The notes under the pieces: generated by a model
Databases searched by the model: none
What the model saw: the letters and a program-made list of their open reading frames with translations, nothing else
What the model was told of the DNA's origin: nothing
From: Phycisphaerae bacterium
GTDB lineage: Bacteria > Planctomycetota > Phycisphaerae > Phycisphaerales > UBA1924
Direction of reading: 5' to 3'
NCBI GenBank assembly: GCA_030426395.1
Contig: JAUHYE010000016.1
Location: 1 to 44,277, forward strand
DNA length: 44,277 bases
Position numbers and translations under genes: made by a program
Shown here: in pieces, positions 16,867 through 27,542 of the stretch
Layout of the letters: each line of letters begins with the position of its first letter
Position numbering within the stretch: the stretch's first letter is position 1

Positions 16867-17550
16867 TTACCCCGCCTCACTCTGGCCCACCGGCCCCTGG
16901 GCGACGATCTGGGCCTGGTTGCCCGAGCCGAAGCGAACGGTGAAGTACGCCGGGTCGCCGTCCTTGGTGCTGGTCTGGGCGGTCACAAGGTACGTGACGA
17001 CCGTGCTGTCGCCCGTCAGCGTGTCGTCGTCGAAGGTCCGCTTCTTGGCGTTCAGGAGGAAGGTATACGGCGTCTGCGGCGCGTCCTGACGCATCACCTT
17101 GTACGTCACGGCGCTGACGCCCGCGGGGTGGTCGCAGTCGAAGGTGAAGCGCAGGTCCCCGCTCTGGAGCAACTGCACCTTGAAGCCCTCGGGCGTGCCC
17201 GGGGGCGGCGCGGGGGTGCGGTCGGCCGGCTGGGGCAGCTGGGCCTCGGTGAACACCGCCGCCGGGTTGGCGGTGGTGCCGGCGAAGCCGCGGATCTGCA
17301 CGACCAGGGCCGACGCGGTCGAGCGCATCTGCGTGGCGGCCTGGCGGTACTCCTCGCCCTTGGCCTCGTACTGGGCCTTGAGCGCGTCGTACTCGGCCTT
17401 GAGTGTTTGCGCCGAGGTGTGCAGGGCGCTGAGGTTGGCCATCTGGGTCGCCTCGACGCCAATGGCCGTGCCGGCGGCCGTCCACACCGGGACGCGCACA
17501 CCGACCCAATCAATAGCTTCGGCCAGCTTCACGGGTACAACGGTACTCAT
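16867..17550 (-). CDS. helical plus FN3-like protein, paralogue A
   Basis: The 227-residue product starts at ATG 17550, seven bases after TTGGAGAT. Residues about 35-100 form an alpha-helical, coiled-coil-like segment (LHTSAQTLKAEYDALKAQYEAK). A Pro-rich linker follows (TPAPPPGTPEG), then about 100 residues of beta strands (LRFTFDCDHPAGVSAVTYKVMR, TVVTYLVTAQTS, PAYFTVRFGSG) resembling a fibronectin type III fold. There is no signal peptide or membrane segment. The gene at 28692 has the same order of parts and alignable sequence. The 5' flank holds the sixteen-unit 21-bp array 2. I recognise the general family from planctomycete-type genomes but know no function. Confidence 0.75.
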   Translation of the reverse strand: MSTVVPVKLAEAIDWVGVRVPVWTAAGTAIGVEATQMANLSALHTSAQTLKAEYDALKAQYEAKGEEYRQAATQMRSTASALVVQIRGFAGTTANPAAVFTEAQLPQPADRTPAPPPGTPEGFKVQLLQSGDLRFTFDCDHPAGVSAVTYKVMRQDAPQTPYTFLLNAKKRTFDDDTLTGDSTVVTYLVTAQTSTKDGDPAYFTVRFGSGNQAQIVAQGPVGQSEAG

Positions 17551-17848
17551 GACAAATCTCCAATATAACAATGCGAACGGGTGATGCGGCACTGGGCGCC
17601 GCCCGACATAAGAATCACGTTATCCACCGGACAACTCCCACGAGCCCGTGGCCCGCTCGCGGCCGGCCACCATGGCCGCCGCATGGTGTGGGTTATCGAG
17701 CGACCCGTGCCCGGCTCCAGCGAAAAACCTTCAAAAACCAAAAAGGCCCCCGACGCGCAAGAACTGCCGCTCCAGCCCGATAATCCCTGCCGGCGCCACC
17801 CCCAACCCCCCCAACCCCACTGGGAGCCCCCCAGGGCCGGTTTTGCCC

Positions 17849-18184
17849 GGTGCGAAGCCGGATTTGTCCTGTGCGATTCCAAATCACACCTGTGCGATCG
17901 CGGATTTGTCCTGTGTGATTCCGGATCACACCTGTGCGATCGCGGATTTGTCCTGTGTGATTCCGGATCACACCTGTGCGATCGCGGATTTGTCCTGTGC
18001 GATTGCGGATCACACCTGTGCGATCGCGGATTTGTCCTGTGTGATTGCGGATCACACCCGTGCGATCGGGGATTGGTCCTGAGTGATCCGAGATCCGTCA
18101 TGAGCGATCGGGGATCGGTCCCCAGTTATCGCGGATCGATTCTGGCCGATCCAGGATCCGTCCCGGCCGATCCGGGTTCCAACG
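17849..18184. repeat. 21-bp tandem repeat array 2 (16 units), GATC-rich
   Basis: Sixteen contiguous 21-base units run from 17849 to 18184. Between 17891 and 18058 two types alternate: one has TGTGCGATCGCGG then ATTTGTCC, the other TGTGTGATTCCGG then ATCACACC, giving a 42-base higher-order repeat. The second type has GTGTGAT and ATCACAC as a hairpin; the first contains GCGATCGC. Units after 18059 have drifted but keep GATC. I count 17 GATC in 17891-18184, where about one is expected. The 768-base stretch 17551-18318 holds no convincing gene; an open frame through the array on the minus strand is noted separately. Confidence 0.92.
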
Positions 18185-18318
18185 GCCCGGCTTTGGGGCT
18201 CCGGACGCGGCCGTGGGGATCGGCCGCAGAGACCAGCCGTCGCGCGGCCGAGCGGGAGCGGGACATCGATGGTGCTGGTGGGGTCTTGCCGCCGGGGAAA
18301 CGGTCGGGCCGGACTTGC

Positions 18319-19146
18319 TCAAAGGAAGTGGCCAAACCAGTACTCGACGGCGGCGTGGTTGGTCCCGTCCTCGCGACGCCACCAGCACGCGGGATAGTGC
18401 ATGTCGACGAACCGCCGCGCGGGCGGGGTTCGTTCGCGGTAGCCGACAAAGCCCTCGTGGTAGCCGGGGTGCTCTGCCGTCCGCAGCACGCCGGCCAGGC
18501 CCAGGATGCCCACGAGGATGTCGCGTTCGGCCTTGTTCGCCTTGATCGACGCGGGCAGGACCTTGTGCAGCGAGGCGGCGGTCGTGCTCTGTGGCGCGGC
18601 GTCGATCGCCTCGAGCAGTGATTCCAAGAGCCCTCGCGCCGCGGGCGTTGGTGTCACGGGCGGCAGCGATCGGAATTGCTCGAGATCAAAGGTCGCGTAC
18701 CCGATCTGCTCGTGACGCACGCCGGCCCACTTGAAGCGTTCGAAGTTCAGGACGCTTCGGTCGATCTTGGACGGCCCGCCGTACATCCCGCAGACCGGGC
18801 ACTGCGTGCGTGGCTCGTCGTGCGTGTGCTTGGGAAGATGATGCGTGAGCGCGTAGCTGCCAAGGGCGGACCGGCGCGGCAGGTCTCGTGTTTCCAGGCT
18901 CGCGACAAAGGCGTTGGCAACGTGTTCTCTCGTGATCGCTCGCGCGAGTTGCCGTGCGCTGGCCACGAGTTCGTCGTGGCGCACGTCCAACGTGTCGAAC
19001 ATGAGCCCGGCAGCCTTCGCGTGCTCGATCGATTCGCGTGGGTTCGGGTTCTTTCCCTCGCGCCAGCCCGCGGAACTCCAATAGCTGCTCATGAGCGTCT
19101 TCAGGGCGCGGGCGTCGGCCAGTTGCTGCGTCGTCGGCTCGGGCAT
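18319..19146 (-). CDS. conserved-looking protein with CPVC motif, unknown function
   Basis: The 275-residue soluble protein begins MPEPTTQQLADARALKTLMSS. Residues 70-100 are helical (ARQLARAITREHVANAFVASLE). A CPVCGMY pair (C116, C119) sits in the middle without an obvious second Cys pair, and the C-terminus has a striking aromatic stretch (DMHYPACWWRREDGTNHAAVEYWFGHFL). The C-terminal half from about residue 195 looks like a winged-helix-type all-alpha region (KANKAERDILVGILGLAGVL). I recall similar C-termini among unnamed bacterial proteins but cannot assign a function. It has no clear Shine-Dalgarno; GGAGCC precedes the ATG. Confidence 0.7.
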   Translation of the reverse strand: MPEPTTQQLADARALKTLMSSYWSSAGWREGKNPNPRESIEHAKAAGLMFDTLDVRHDELVASARQLARAITREHVANAFVASLETRDLPRRSALGSYALTHHLPKHTHDEPRTQCPVCGMYGGPSKIDRSVLNFERFKWAGVRHEQIGYATFDLEQFRSLPPVTPTPAARGLLESLLEAIDAAPQSTTAASLHKVLPASIKANKAERDILVGILGLAGVLRTAEHPGYHEGFVGYRERTPPARRFVDMHYPACWWRREDGTNHAAVEYWFGHFL

Positions 19147-19187
19147 GGCGGCTCCGCTTCACGGGTTCGGCCGCGAGAGGGCGTCCA

Positions 19188-19275
19188 TAGGATCACGCGT
19201 GCTCGCACGAGAACGTAGCCCCATCTTGCGCCCCCGACACCGCCTCACCTACGCGCGAGTTCCAGTCGGCCCGCC
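19188..19275 (+). pseudogene. promoter and 5' remnant of an rnpA-like gene
   Basis: From a GTG at 19199 the frame encodes a segment ending LRPRHRLTYAR, matching [11 protein letters not shown] at the start of intact rnpA 2.2 kb downstream. At DNA level CGACACCGCCTCACC is identical and the similarity continues to AGTTCCAG, but two bases of the GCGCGCG run are missing, which shifts the frame to VPVGP. TAGGAT (19188-19193) ends five bases before the GTG, aligned with TACGAT of intact rnpA. Similarity stops where the convergent esterase gene begins at about 19280. The remnant is a truncated duplicate or the left scar of an insertion. Confidence 0.7.
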
Positions 19276-19279
19276 CCCC

Positions 19280-21235
19280 TCACGGCCCCTCACGAATCTT
19301 CCGCTCGAACACCCGCGCGATGATCGTGCGGTATCGTGAGAGCTCCTCGGCCCGCTCGGGCGTCCGGGCGATGCGGCGCTCGTAGGCGGCGTCGACGGCG
19401 GCGGCGAGGTCGGTGAGCGGCTCGGTCTCCAGGATGTCGACCCACGGGAAGGGGTGGAAGTACATCAGGCCCGGCGTCGTGTCGATGGCGCCCCCGAGCC
19501 ACTCGATCGCGGCGTCCACGCCCCGCCGTTGCATCTCGACCATCGCCCGCTCGTTCACGATGTGCTGGGTGGCGCTCTGCCGCATGGGGTCCTTGTGCTC
19601 GCGCACGCCGTAGGCGGCGAGGGCGGCGTCGAGCTCGCTCTGGGCCGTCTCCAGGTCGCCGGCGACCTCGGCGGCGTGGGCCCGCAACACGCGCACGCGC
19701 CAGCCGATGGCGGGATCGTCCAGGTGTGCCTCGCCCCAGGCGCTGATGGCTTGTTGCATCTCGGCATACTCGTCCACGCTTGGTTGCGTGGCCCGGCGCC
19801 AGCGGTCGAAGGCGAGGGTGAAGTCGCCCTTGTCGGCCATCGAGCTGCCGCCGGCCAGGCGCTGGCGGTACTGCTCCGCTTGCGTGGCGAGCGTGCCCAT
19901 GAGGTCGCGATCGCCCGCGAGCTCTTCGGGCGTGCGATAGGGCGTGCTGGGCGTCATGGTCCGCTGGAACACGAAGGCGTCGAAGTGCCGCGGCCACTGG
20001 GCCCGCATCGGCACGTTGCCGAGCGGACGCGCGATGAATGGGTCTTCGAGCGGGAACGAATCGCCCTGCAACGACACCAACGCCGTCTCGAGTCCCGCCT
20101 CGACGCACAGCGACTCGAACGAGCCCCCCGGGGCCGGGTGCAGCGGCCAGGGCTCCATCCACGGCAGGCCGAGCTCGCCCTCGTAGGCGGTGAAGGCGAT
20201 CAGGAACAGGTCATCGGGGTCCATGCGGTCCGACAGCCGGTCGCCCATCGATCGCAGCCCCGCGTAGCTGAGCTGGGGCGACTGGGTGTCGATGGCCGAG
20301 TGGTCGCGGGCGGTGTGCATCGAGGCGAGCCACACGACGATGCGGCGCCCGGTGTATCGCTCCGTCGCGAGCCAGTGCATGTTGCCGGCCCCGGCCTCGT
20401 CGCGCGCGTTGAAGGGCTCGATCCAGTTGCCGTCGCCGGGGGTTTTGCGGGCCAGGATCGCGCCCGCAAGGCTCCGCAGCAGCCGCGAGGCGCGAGCGAC
20501 CTCGAAGGGAGGAACGCCTCGATCCGTGTCGTCGAGTTGTTCGGCGAGTTCGATCAGGGCCGAGGCATCTTGGTCGTGATCGACGACCTCGCGAGCAACG
20601 ACTCTGTCCATCAGCTCATTGATCCCGACGGGCCGTGTGTCTTCGGGGAACCATGTGAGGATCGTACCGATCTCTTCGCGCCATGCCTCGGACGCTGAGC
20701 CGGTGAGCTGGCAGTCATAGCCGGCGACCTCGAGGGGCAGATCGGTCTTGGTTCGCTTCTCGATGTACTGGACGAGCGGGTCGAACTGCTGGCTGTCGGT
20801 CCAGATGGGGAAGACCGCCGACGCGATGGCCTCGCGCACGTCGCCGCCGGCCTGGATCTGTTCCCATGCCGATTCGCACTCGAGCATCCCGCTCTCGAAG
20901 CACAGCACGTCGAAGCCCATGCGTTCGTGCAGGAAGGCGATCATGCGGGTCTTTGCCTCGAACGCCGCGCCGTCCCCGTGGGATTGCTCGCCGAGGAAGA
21001 CCACACGCGCATCGCCGATGATCCCGACGAGCGGCTCGAGGTCCTCGAACGTGTCGCCGTCCTTGACGGTTGCGCGATCGAATCGGACCGCGTGCTCGTC
21101 GAGCCAGGCTGTTGTTTCTAATCGCTCTGGCTCTGACTCAGGCTTAGGCAAGGCCTCCTGGGCCACGACGCACGGATGCGCCCATAGGAACGCGCAGAAA
21201 CCAACAGCGGCGATCCGGAATTGGCGAGTTCGCAC
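19280..21235 (-). CDS. exported erythromycin esterase-family protein
   Basis: Read from GTG 21235 (preceded by GGGGGGTG) the 651-residue product has a signal peptide ([20 protein letters not shown], then QEA). Residues about 60-430 are an erythromycin-esterase (EreA/TIKI-type) domain with [18 protein letters not shown] near residues 78-95, the [10 protein letters not shown] strand, and a later [10 protein letters not shown] that supplies the second His. Such domains hydrolyse esters or lactones, but most genomic members have unknown substrates. The last 200 residues are helical, TPR-like ([26 protein letters not shown]). Export and this extension make clinical-type macrolide resistance unlikely as the main role. 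It lies between an rnpA remnant and intact rnpA, on the opposite strand to both. Confidence 0.88.
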   Translation of the reverse strand: MRTRQFRIAAVGFCAFLWAHPCVVAQEALPKPESEPERLETTAWLDEHAVRFDRATVKDGDTFEDLEPLVGIIGDARVVFLGEQSHGDGAAFEAKTRMIAFLHERMGFDVLCFESGMLECESAWEQIQAGGDVREAIASAVFPIWTDSQQFDPLVQYIEKRTKTDLPLEVAGYDCQLTGSASEAWREEIGTILTWFPEDTRPVGINELMDRVVAREVVDHDQDASALIELAEQLDDTDRGVPPFEVARASRLLRSLAGAILARKTPGDGNWIEPFNARDEAGAGNMHWLATERYTGRRIVVWLASMHTARDHSAIDTQSPQLSYAGLRSMGDRLSDRMDPDDLFLIAFTAYEGELGLPWMEPWPLHPAPGGSFESLCVEAGLETALVSLQGDSFPLEDPFIARPLGNVPMRAQWPRHFDAFVFQRTMTPSTPYRTPEELAGDRDLMGTLATQAEQYRQRLAGGSSMADKGDFTLAFDRWRRATQPSVDEYAEMQQAISAWGEAHLDDPAIGWRVRVLRAHAAEVAGDLETAQSELDAALAAYGVREHKDPMRQSATQHIVNERAMVEMQRRGVDAAIEWLGGAIDTTPGLMYFHPFPWVDILETEPLTDLAAAVDAAYERRIARTPERAEELSRYRTIIARVFERKIREGP

Positions 21236-21382
21236 GGCACCCCCCGGGTTCGTGAGACCTTGGGCGTTTCTGATGGACTTTACGACCGGGAGCACGGGCT
21301 GGTTTCGCCATCGGTCGCTTGGGGTGGGGCGTCGATGTGGAATGTCGAGGGTGGCGAGCGCCTCTACGATGAGCGGATACTC

Positions 21383-21826
21383 GTGCCCAGCAAACCCCTC
21401 ACCTTCCGTCCACGACACCGCCTCACCCACGCGCGCGAGTTCCAGGCGGTCTACGCCGCCCGCTGCCGAAAGAGCGCGGGGCCGCTGACGGTGTTCGCCA
21501 TGCCTTCCCTTCTGCCCGAGCCGCGGCTGGGCCTGTCGGTCGGTCGGAAGGTCGGCAAGGCCCACGTCCGCGTGGCGGCCAAGCGCGCGGTCAGGGAGGC
21601 CTTCCGCCACGTGCAGCACGAGTTGCCGGCGTGGGAAGCGGGGGATGCCGAGGCAAGACAAACCGGCCGCTACGACCTGATCGTGCAGGTGCGGCCCCAC
21701 GAGCCCCTGCCCGCCGCCGAGTACCAGCGACTCTTGCTCGAGCTGGCCAGCGCCTGCCACGAGGTGTGGGCAAAGCGGCTCGCCAGGGGCGAGCGGCCGC
21801 AAGGATGGCCCGAGCCATCACCATGA
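21383..21826 (+). CDS. rnpA: ribonuclease P protein component
   Basis: The 147-residue basic protein helps the RNase P RNA cleave pre-tRNA 5' leaders. It has [18 protein letters not shown] near the start, [28 protein letters not shown] with the RNR signature, and YDLIVQVRP. The frame is open further upstream without family similarity, so the GTG at 21383 is preferred; TACGAT lies 12 bases before it, in the position of the -10 of the upstream remnant. The usual partner rpmH is absent from the 5' side, where an esterase gene sits instead. Its stop overlaps the yidD start (ATGA). Confidence 0.93.
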   Translation: MPSKPLTFRPRHRLTHAREFQAVYAARCRKSAGPLTVFAMPSLLPEPRLGLSVGRKVGKAHVRVAAKRAVREAFRHVQHELPAWEAGDAEARQTGRYDLIVQVRPHEPLPAAEYQRLLLELASACHEVWAKRLARGERPQGWPEPSP

Positions 21827-22122
21827 AGCATGTGCCCGATCATGACGGCCCCCGTCCCTGGCTTTCGACCCCCCTCCGCCGGCTCGCCATCGCCCCGTTC
21901 ACGCTGCCGATCCGGGCCTACCGCCTCACGCTCAGCCCCTTCCTGGGCGGCCAGTGCCGCTTCGAGCCCACGTGCAGCTGCTACGCGCTGGACGCCTACC
22001 ACACGCACGGGCCGATCAAGGGCACGCGGTTAACGATCTGGCGGCTGCTGCGATGCCAGCCGTTCGGCAAGGGCGGGTACGACCCGGTGCCGCCGGCTCC
22101 GCGACACGATGCCGAGCACTGA
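21823..22122 (+). CDS. yidD: membrane protein insertion efficiency factor YidD
   Basis: The 99-residue product begins [10 protein letters not shown] at an ATG overlapping the rnpA stop by four bases, and carries the full YidD signature: [22 protein letters not shown], then [20 protein letters not shown] and GKGGYDPVP. YidD assists YidC-dependent insertion of membrane proteins. In most bacteria it lies in rpmH-rnpA-yidD-yidC; here only rnpA-yidD survive as a pair and a TetR gene follows. Confidence 0.95.
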   Translation: MKHVPDHDGPRPWLSTPLRRLAIAPFTLPIRAYRLTLSPFLGGQCRFEPTCSCYALDAYHTHGPIKGTRLTIWRLLRCQPFGKGGYDPVPPAPRHDAEH

Positions 22123-22257
22123 GGCGGGTTGTGACCGAGCCACCCACGGAGAGCCCTCCACCGAGCCCCCACGGGGTGGGCGGGCGGTTCTAGTCAGGGC
22201 TAACATAGACACAGCCGGATCTGCCCCGCCGGCAGCGCCATCCATTGGAGGCCGAGT

Positions 22258-22875
22258 TTGCCCAGGTTGCCAGCGGCGGCCCGTCGCGCCCAACTCCTCG
22301 AGACCGCCGCCGAGCTCTTCGCCGAGCACGGGTACGCGCGTGCGACCACGAGCCAGCTCGCCAAGGCCGCGGGCGTGACCGAGCCGATCATCTATCGCCA
22401 CTTCGGCTCCAAGCGCGACCTCTTCATCGCCCTGGTGAAGCAGACCAGCGAGGAGACGATTTCGTTCTGGGAAGAGCAGCTCGACGCCGCCCAGACCCCC
22501 GCCGAGCGGCTCTCGACCCTCGTCGACGGCAACCCGATGGTGCACCCCAGGTTCCAGAGCGCCTACCGCGTGATCCTCCAGGCCATCACCGAGGTGGGGG
22601 ACTCTGGGATTGCCGATGCCCTGCGCGAGCACATGGACACGGTCCACGCCTTCCTGGCCAAGGAGATCGAGAGCGGCCAGGCCGCCCACAAGGTCAACGC
22701 CCGCTACAGCCCCGAACTGATCGCCTGGCTGCTGATCGACGTGGGCCTGGGTTTCGGCGTGCTGAGCGCCTGGGGCGTCGAGGGCCACGGAATGGACGCG
22801 CAGGGCAAGCACGTCAGCGACGCCATCAAGCGGATGCTGCTTGGCAAGCCCAAATCCGCCGCCTCCGAGCGATAA
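22258..22875 (+). CDS. TetR/AcrR-family transcriptional regulator
   Basis: The 205-residue regulator starts at TTG 22258, six bases after GGAGG (22247-22251), which decides the start. The HTH is at residues 8-54 (RRAQLLETAAELFAEHGYARAT, GVTEPIIYRHFGSKRDLFIALV). The C-terminal domain is helical with a TetR_C-like pattern (FQSAYRVILQAITEVGD, LIAWLLIDVGLGFGVLSAWGV). It ends 19 bases before mutS on the same strand, but mutS appears to have its own promoter within that gap, so the regulator may not control it. The target and ligand are unknown. Confidence 0.9.
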   Translation: MPRLPAAARRAQLLETAAELFAEHGYARATTSQLAKAAGVTEPIIYRHFGSKRDLFIALVKQTSEETISFWEEQLDAAQTPAERLSTLVDGNPMVHPRFQSAYRVILQAITEVGDSGIADALREHMDTVHAFLAKEIESGQAAHKVNARYSPELIAWLLIDVGLGFGVLSAWGVEGHGMDAQGKHVSDAIKRMLLGKPKSAASER

Positions 22876-22881
22876 ACCCTC

Positions 22882-22887
22882 TACGCT
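22882..22887 (+). promoter_or_regulatory. -10 box of a predicted leaderless mutS mRNA
   Basis: TACGCT ends seven bases before the ATG at 22895 and directly follows the stop of the preceding regulator gene. No Shine-Dalgarno is seen. The -35 position lies inside the regulator gene and is not a good match. Confidence 0.4.
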
Positions 22888-22894
22888 CTGGCGG

Positions 22895-25599
<2,705 letters not shown>

Positions 25600-25603
<4 letters not shown>

Positions 25604-26268
25604 CGACGAGGGCCGTCATCTTCGACGTCGACGGCGTCCTCGTCCGCACCGACGCCCTCCATGAGAAGTCGTGGCGTGCATTGGCCGAGCGCGAGCAGCT
25701 TCCATTCCCAGAAGACCTGCCCGACAAGCTCCGCGGCGTCAGCCGCGAGCGTTCGCTCCAACTCGTCTTGGGCGGCGCCTTCGGCCGCTACACCGAAGGC
25801 CAGCGCGTGGCGATGATGGCCCATAAGAATGATGCGTTCCTCGAAGCCGTGCACGCGATGACCCCCGCCGACACCCTTCCCGGCGTCCATGGGTTGCTCG
25901 AAGAACTAAGAAGAACCGGCATCAGGCTCGCCGCCGCTTCCGCCAGCCGAAACGCGAGGGCCGTCCTCGACCGCGTCGACCTTACAACCCACCTGGACGC
26001 GATCATCGATGGCCACGACGCCCCGAACGCCAAGCCCGACCCCCAGTGCTTCCTGCTGGCAGCCCAGAAATTAGGTGTCGATCCCGCTCACTGCGTCGTC
26101 GTCGAGGACGCCCCCGCCGGCGTCCAGGCCGCGCTGAACGCGGGCATGGCGGTGGTCGGGGTGGGGCCGGTGCGGCACGACCCACGCGTCCATCTCGGGG
26201 CGCCATCCCTCGAGCACGTCACCGCCAGCGAGCTCGTTCACCTCGCCGACCGCGACCGCCACAAGTAA
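25600..26268 (+). CDS. beta-phosphoglucomutase-like HAD hydrolase
   Basis: The 222-residue HAD-superfamily enzyme starts at GTG 25600, overlapping the mutS stop. Motif I is VIFDVDGVLV (D9, D11), the cap has LRGVSRERSL as in beta-phosphoglucomutases, motif II is AAASAS, motif III Lys is in NAKPDP, and motif IV is VVVEDAPAG. The enzyme likely interconverts sugar phosphates or dephosphorylates one; substrate is uncertain. Its last 31 bases overlap the 3' end of the convergent DUF1275 gene. Confidence 0.9.
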
Positions 26269-26924
26269 TATCCGCCCCCCGCCGCGCCCACCATCGCCGC
26301 CGCCGGCCACAACGCATCGGCGCCGAAGCGCACGGCCATCGGCGCGCCGAGCATCACGCCGGCCAGGAACCCCGCGAGCAGCAGAACCAATAACCCGAAC
26401 CGCCACGGCTGGACCCGCCGCCCGCGCAGCCGCGCCCCGAGCAGGAACCCCAGGTCCGTCGCGATGCCGGTCATGTGCGTCGTTCGCACGATCAGGCCCA
26501 TGTACGTCGAGGCCATCGCGTTCTGCAGTCCCGCCGCCATCGCCGCCAGCGAGGCGGCGCCGAGCTGGCTGGCGCCCGCCATGAGCGCCGCGGCCGCCAG
26601 CAGGCAACCCTCGACCAGCAGCACCAGCCCGTACCGCCGGCCGAGCCTGAGCGACCGCCCGTGGATCACGACGCCGCTGATACACGCCCCGAGGACGAAG
26701 GCCGCCACCACCGCCAGCGTCGCCCCCGCCGCCCGCCAGGCCTGCGATGAAAGCTCGGCCCCCAGCGCCGCCACCGATCCCGTCACGTGCGTCACCGTGC
26801 GCCCGGCCACCGCGACGAGCACCGCGTCGACGTAGCCCGCGATGGCGGCCAGCCCGGCCCCGCCCGCCATCGCCACCCCTGCCTTGACTGGAGTCGTCTG
26901 CGACGAACCAACGCGATACGGCAC
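26238..26924 (-). CDS. DUF1275 (YoaK) family membrane protein
   Basis: The 228-residue membrane protein starts at GTG 26924, seven bases after TTGGAGG; longer ATG starts upstream would reach into the EamA gene. Segments include GLAAIAGYVDAVLVAVAGRT followed by VTHVTGSVAAL, the family hallmark (GxxDA then TG), GATLAVVAAFVLGACISGVVI, YGLVLLVEGCLLAAAALMAG, the QNAMASTYMG motif with TTHMTGIATDLG, and two final helices. Function of the family is unknown; some members are linked to transport. It overlaps the convergent HAD gene by 31 bases. Confidence 0.9.
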   Translation of the reverse strand: MPYRVGSSQTTPVKAGVAMAGGAGLAAIAGYVDAVLVAVAGRTVTHVTGSVAALGAELSSQAWRAAGATLAVVAAFVLGACISGVVIHGRSLRLGRRYGLVLLVEGCLLAAAALMAGASQLGAASLAAMAAGLQNAMASTYMGLIVRTTHMTGIATDLGFLLGARLRGRRVQPWRFGLLVLLLAGFLAGVMLGAPMAVRFGADALWPAAAMVGAAGGGYYLWRSRSAR

Positions 26925-26973
26925 GGCGAGCCTCCAAAAACACGGGGCCAATGCTACCCGACGCGCGGGCCAA

Positions 26974-26979
26974 TACGCT
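26974..26979 (+). promoter_or_regulatory. -10 box of a predicted leaderless transcript
   Basis: TACGCT ends six bases before the ATG at 26986. The preceding ATGCTA at 26951 is a poor -35 with a 17-base spacer. No Shine-Dalgarno. Confidence 0.4.
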
Positions 26980-26985
26980 TGCACC

Positions 26986-27501
26986 ATGAAGCCCGCCACC
27001 GCCGCCATCCTCCTCGCCATCGCCGCGGGCCTCTGCTGGGGCATCGGCGAGGTCTTCACCCGCCAGGTGCTGCACAGCAAGGAGATCGGCCCCTTCGCCG
27101 CCCTGCTCGTGCGCACGCTCGTCGCCCTGCCGCTGATCGCCCTGGCCTACCTCGCCGCCGCGCACTCGGGGCTGCTCAGTAGCGAAATCCCCGGCTGGCG
27201 CGTGAACCTATCCACGGCCAACTGGCTGCGATTACTGCTGGGTTCGGGCCTGCTCGCTGCCGCCCTCGCGCTGGTGTTCTTTTATGCGGCCCTGAGCCTG
27301 GGCCAGGTCTCGGTGGTCAAGCCCATCGCCTTCGCCGTCGCGCCGGTCACGGCGGTCTTCCTGGGCGCGCTGCTTCTTGGCGAGCCGCTGACCACACGCA
27401 AGCTCATTGCCATCGCCTGCATCGCCGTGGGCATCGTGCTGATGGCGGCGCCGTCGAAGGCGCGAGTCGAGGCGCCGGTGGCCGCGGAAGAGGGAAGATG
27501 A
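26986..27501 (+). CDS. single-domain EamA transporter (5 TM)
   Basis: The 171-residue protein carries one EamA/DMT repeat instead of the usual two. Five membrane helices are visible (AAILLAIAAGLCWGIGEVF, PFAALLVRTLVALPLIALAYL, LLLGSGLLAAALALVFFYAALS, VSVVKPIAFAVAPVTAVFLGALLLGE, LIAIACIAVGIVLMAAP) with the EPLTTRKLIAIACIAVGIVL signature of the last helices. One-domain members probably work as dual-topology dimers. Substrate is unknown. The C-terminal tail is charged. Confidence 0.88.
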   Translation: MKPATAAILLAIAAGLCWGIGEVFTRQVLHSKEIGPFAALLVRTLVALPLIALAYLAAAHSGLLSSEIPGWRVNLSTANWLRLLLGSGLLAAALALVFFYAALSLGQVSVVKPIAFAVAPVTAVFLGALLLGEPLTTRKLIAIACIAVGIVLMAAPSKARVEAPVAAEEGR

Positions 27502-27542
27502 CCACGGAGGCACGGAGGGAGGAGGAGGTGGAGTCAGGGTGC

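Noticed and set aside
17891-18037. HIP1 (GCGATCGC) as a sign of cyanobacterial DNA
   Set aside because: The octamer is part of the tandem unit only, and all surrounding genes are planctomycete-like.
17849-18184. CRISPR array
   Set aside because: Units are contiguous 21-mers with no variable spacers, and no cas genes are near.
19280-21235. Acquired macrolide-resistance gene
   Set aside because: The protein is exported and has a long C-terminal extension; the erythromycin-esterase fold is common in chromosomal proteins of unknown substrate.
27502-27542. Short ACGGAGG repeats between convergent genes as an element
   Set aside because: Only two imperfect copies in 41 bases; reported within the neighbouring gene entry.
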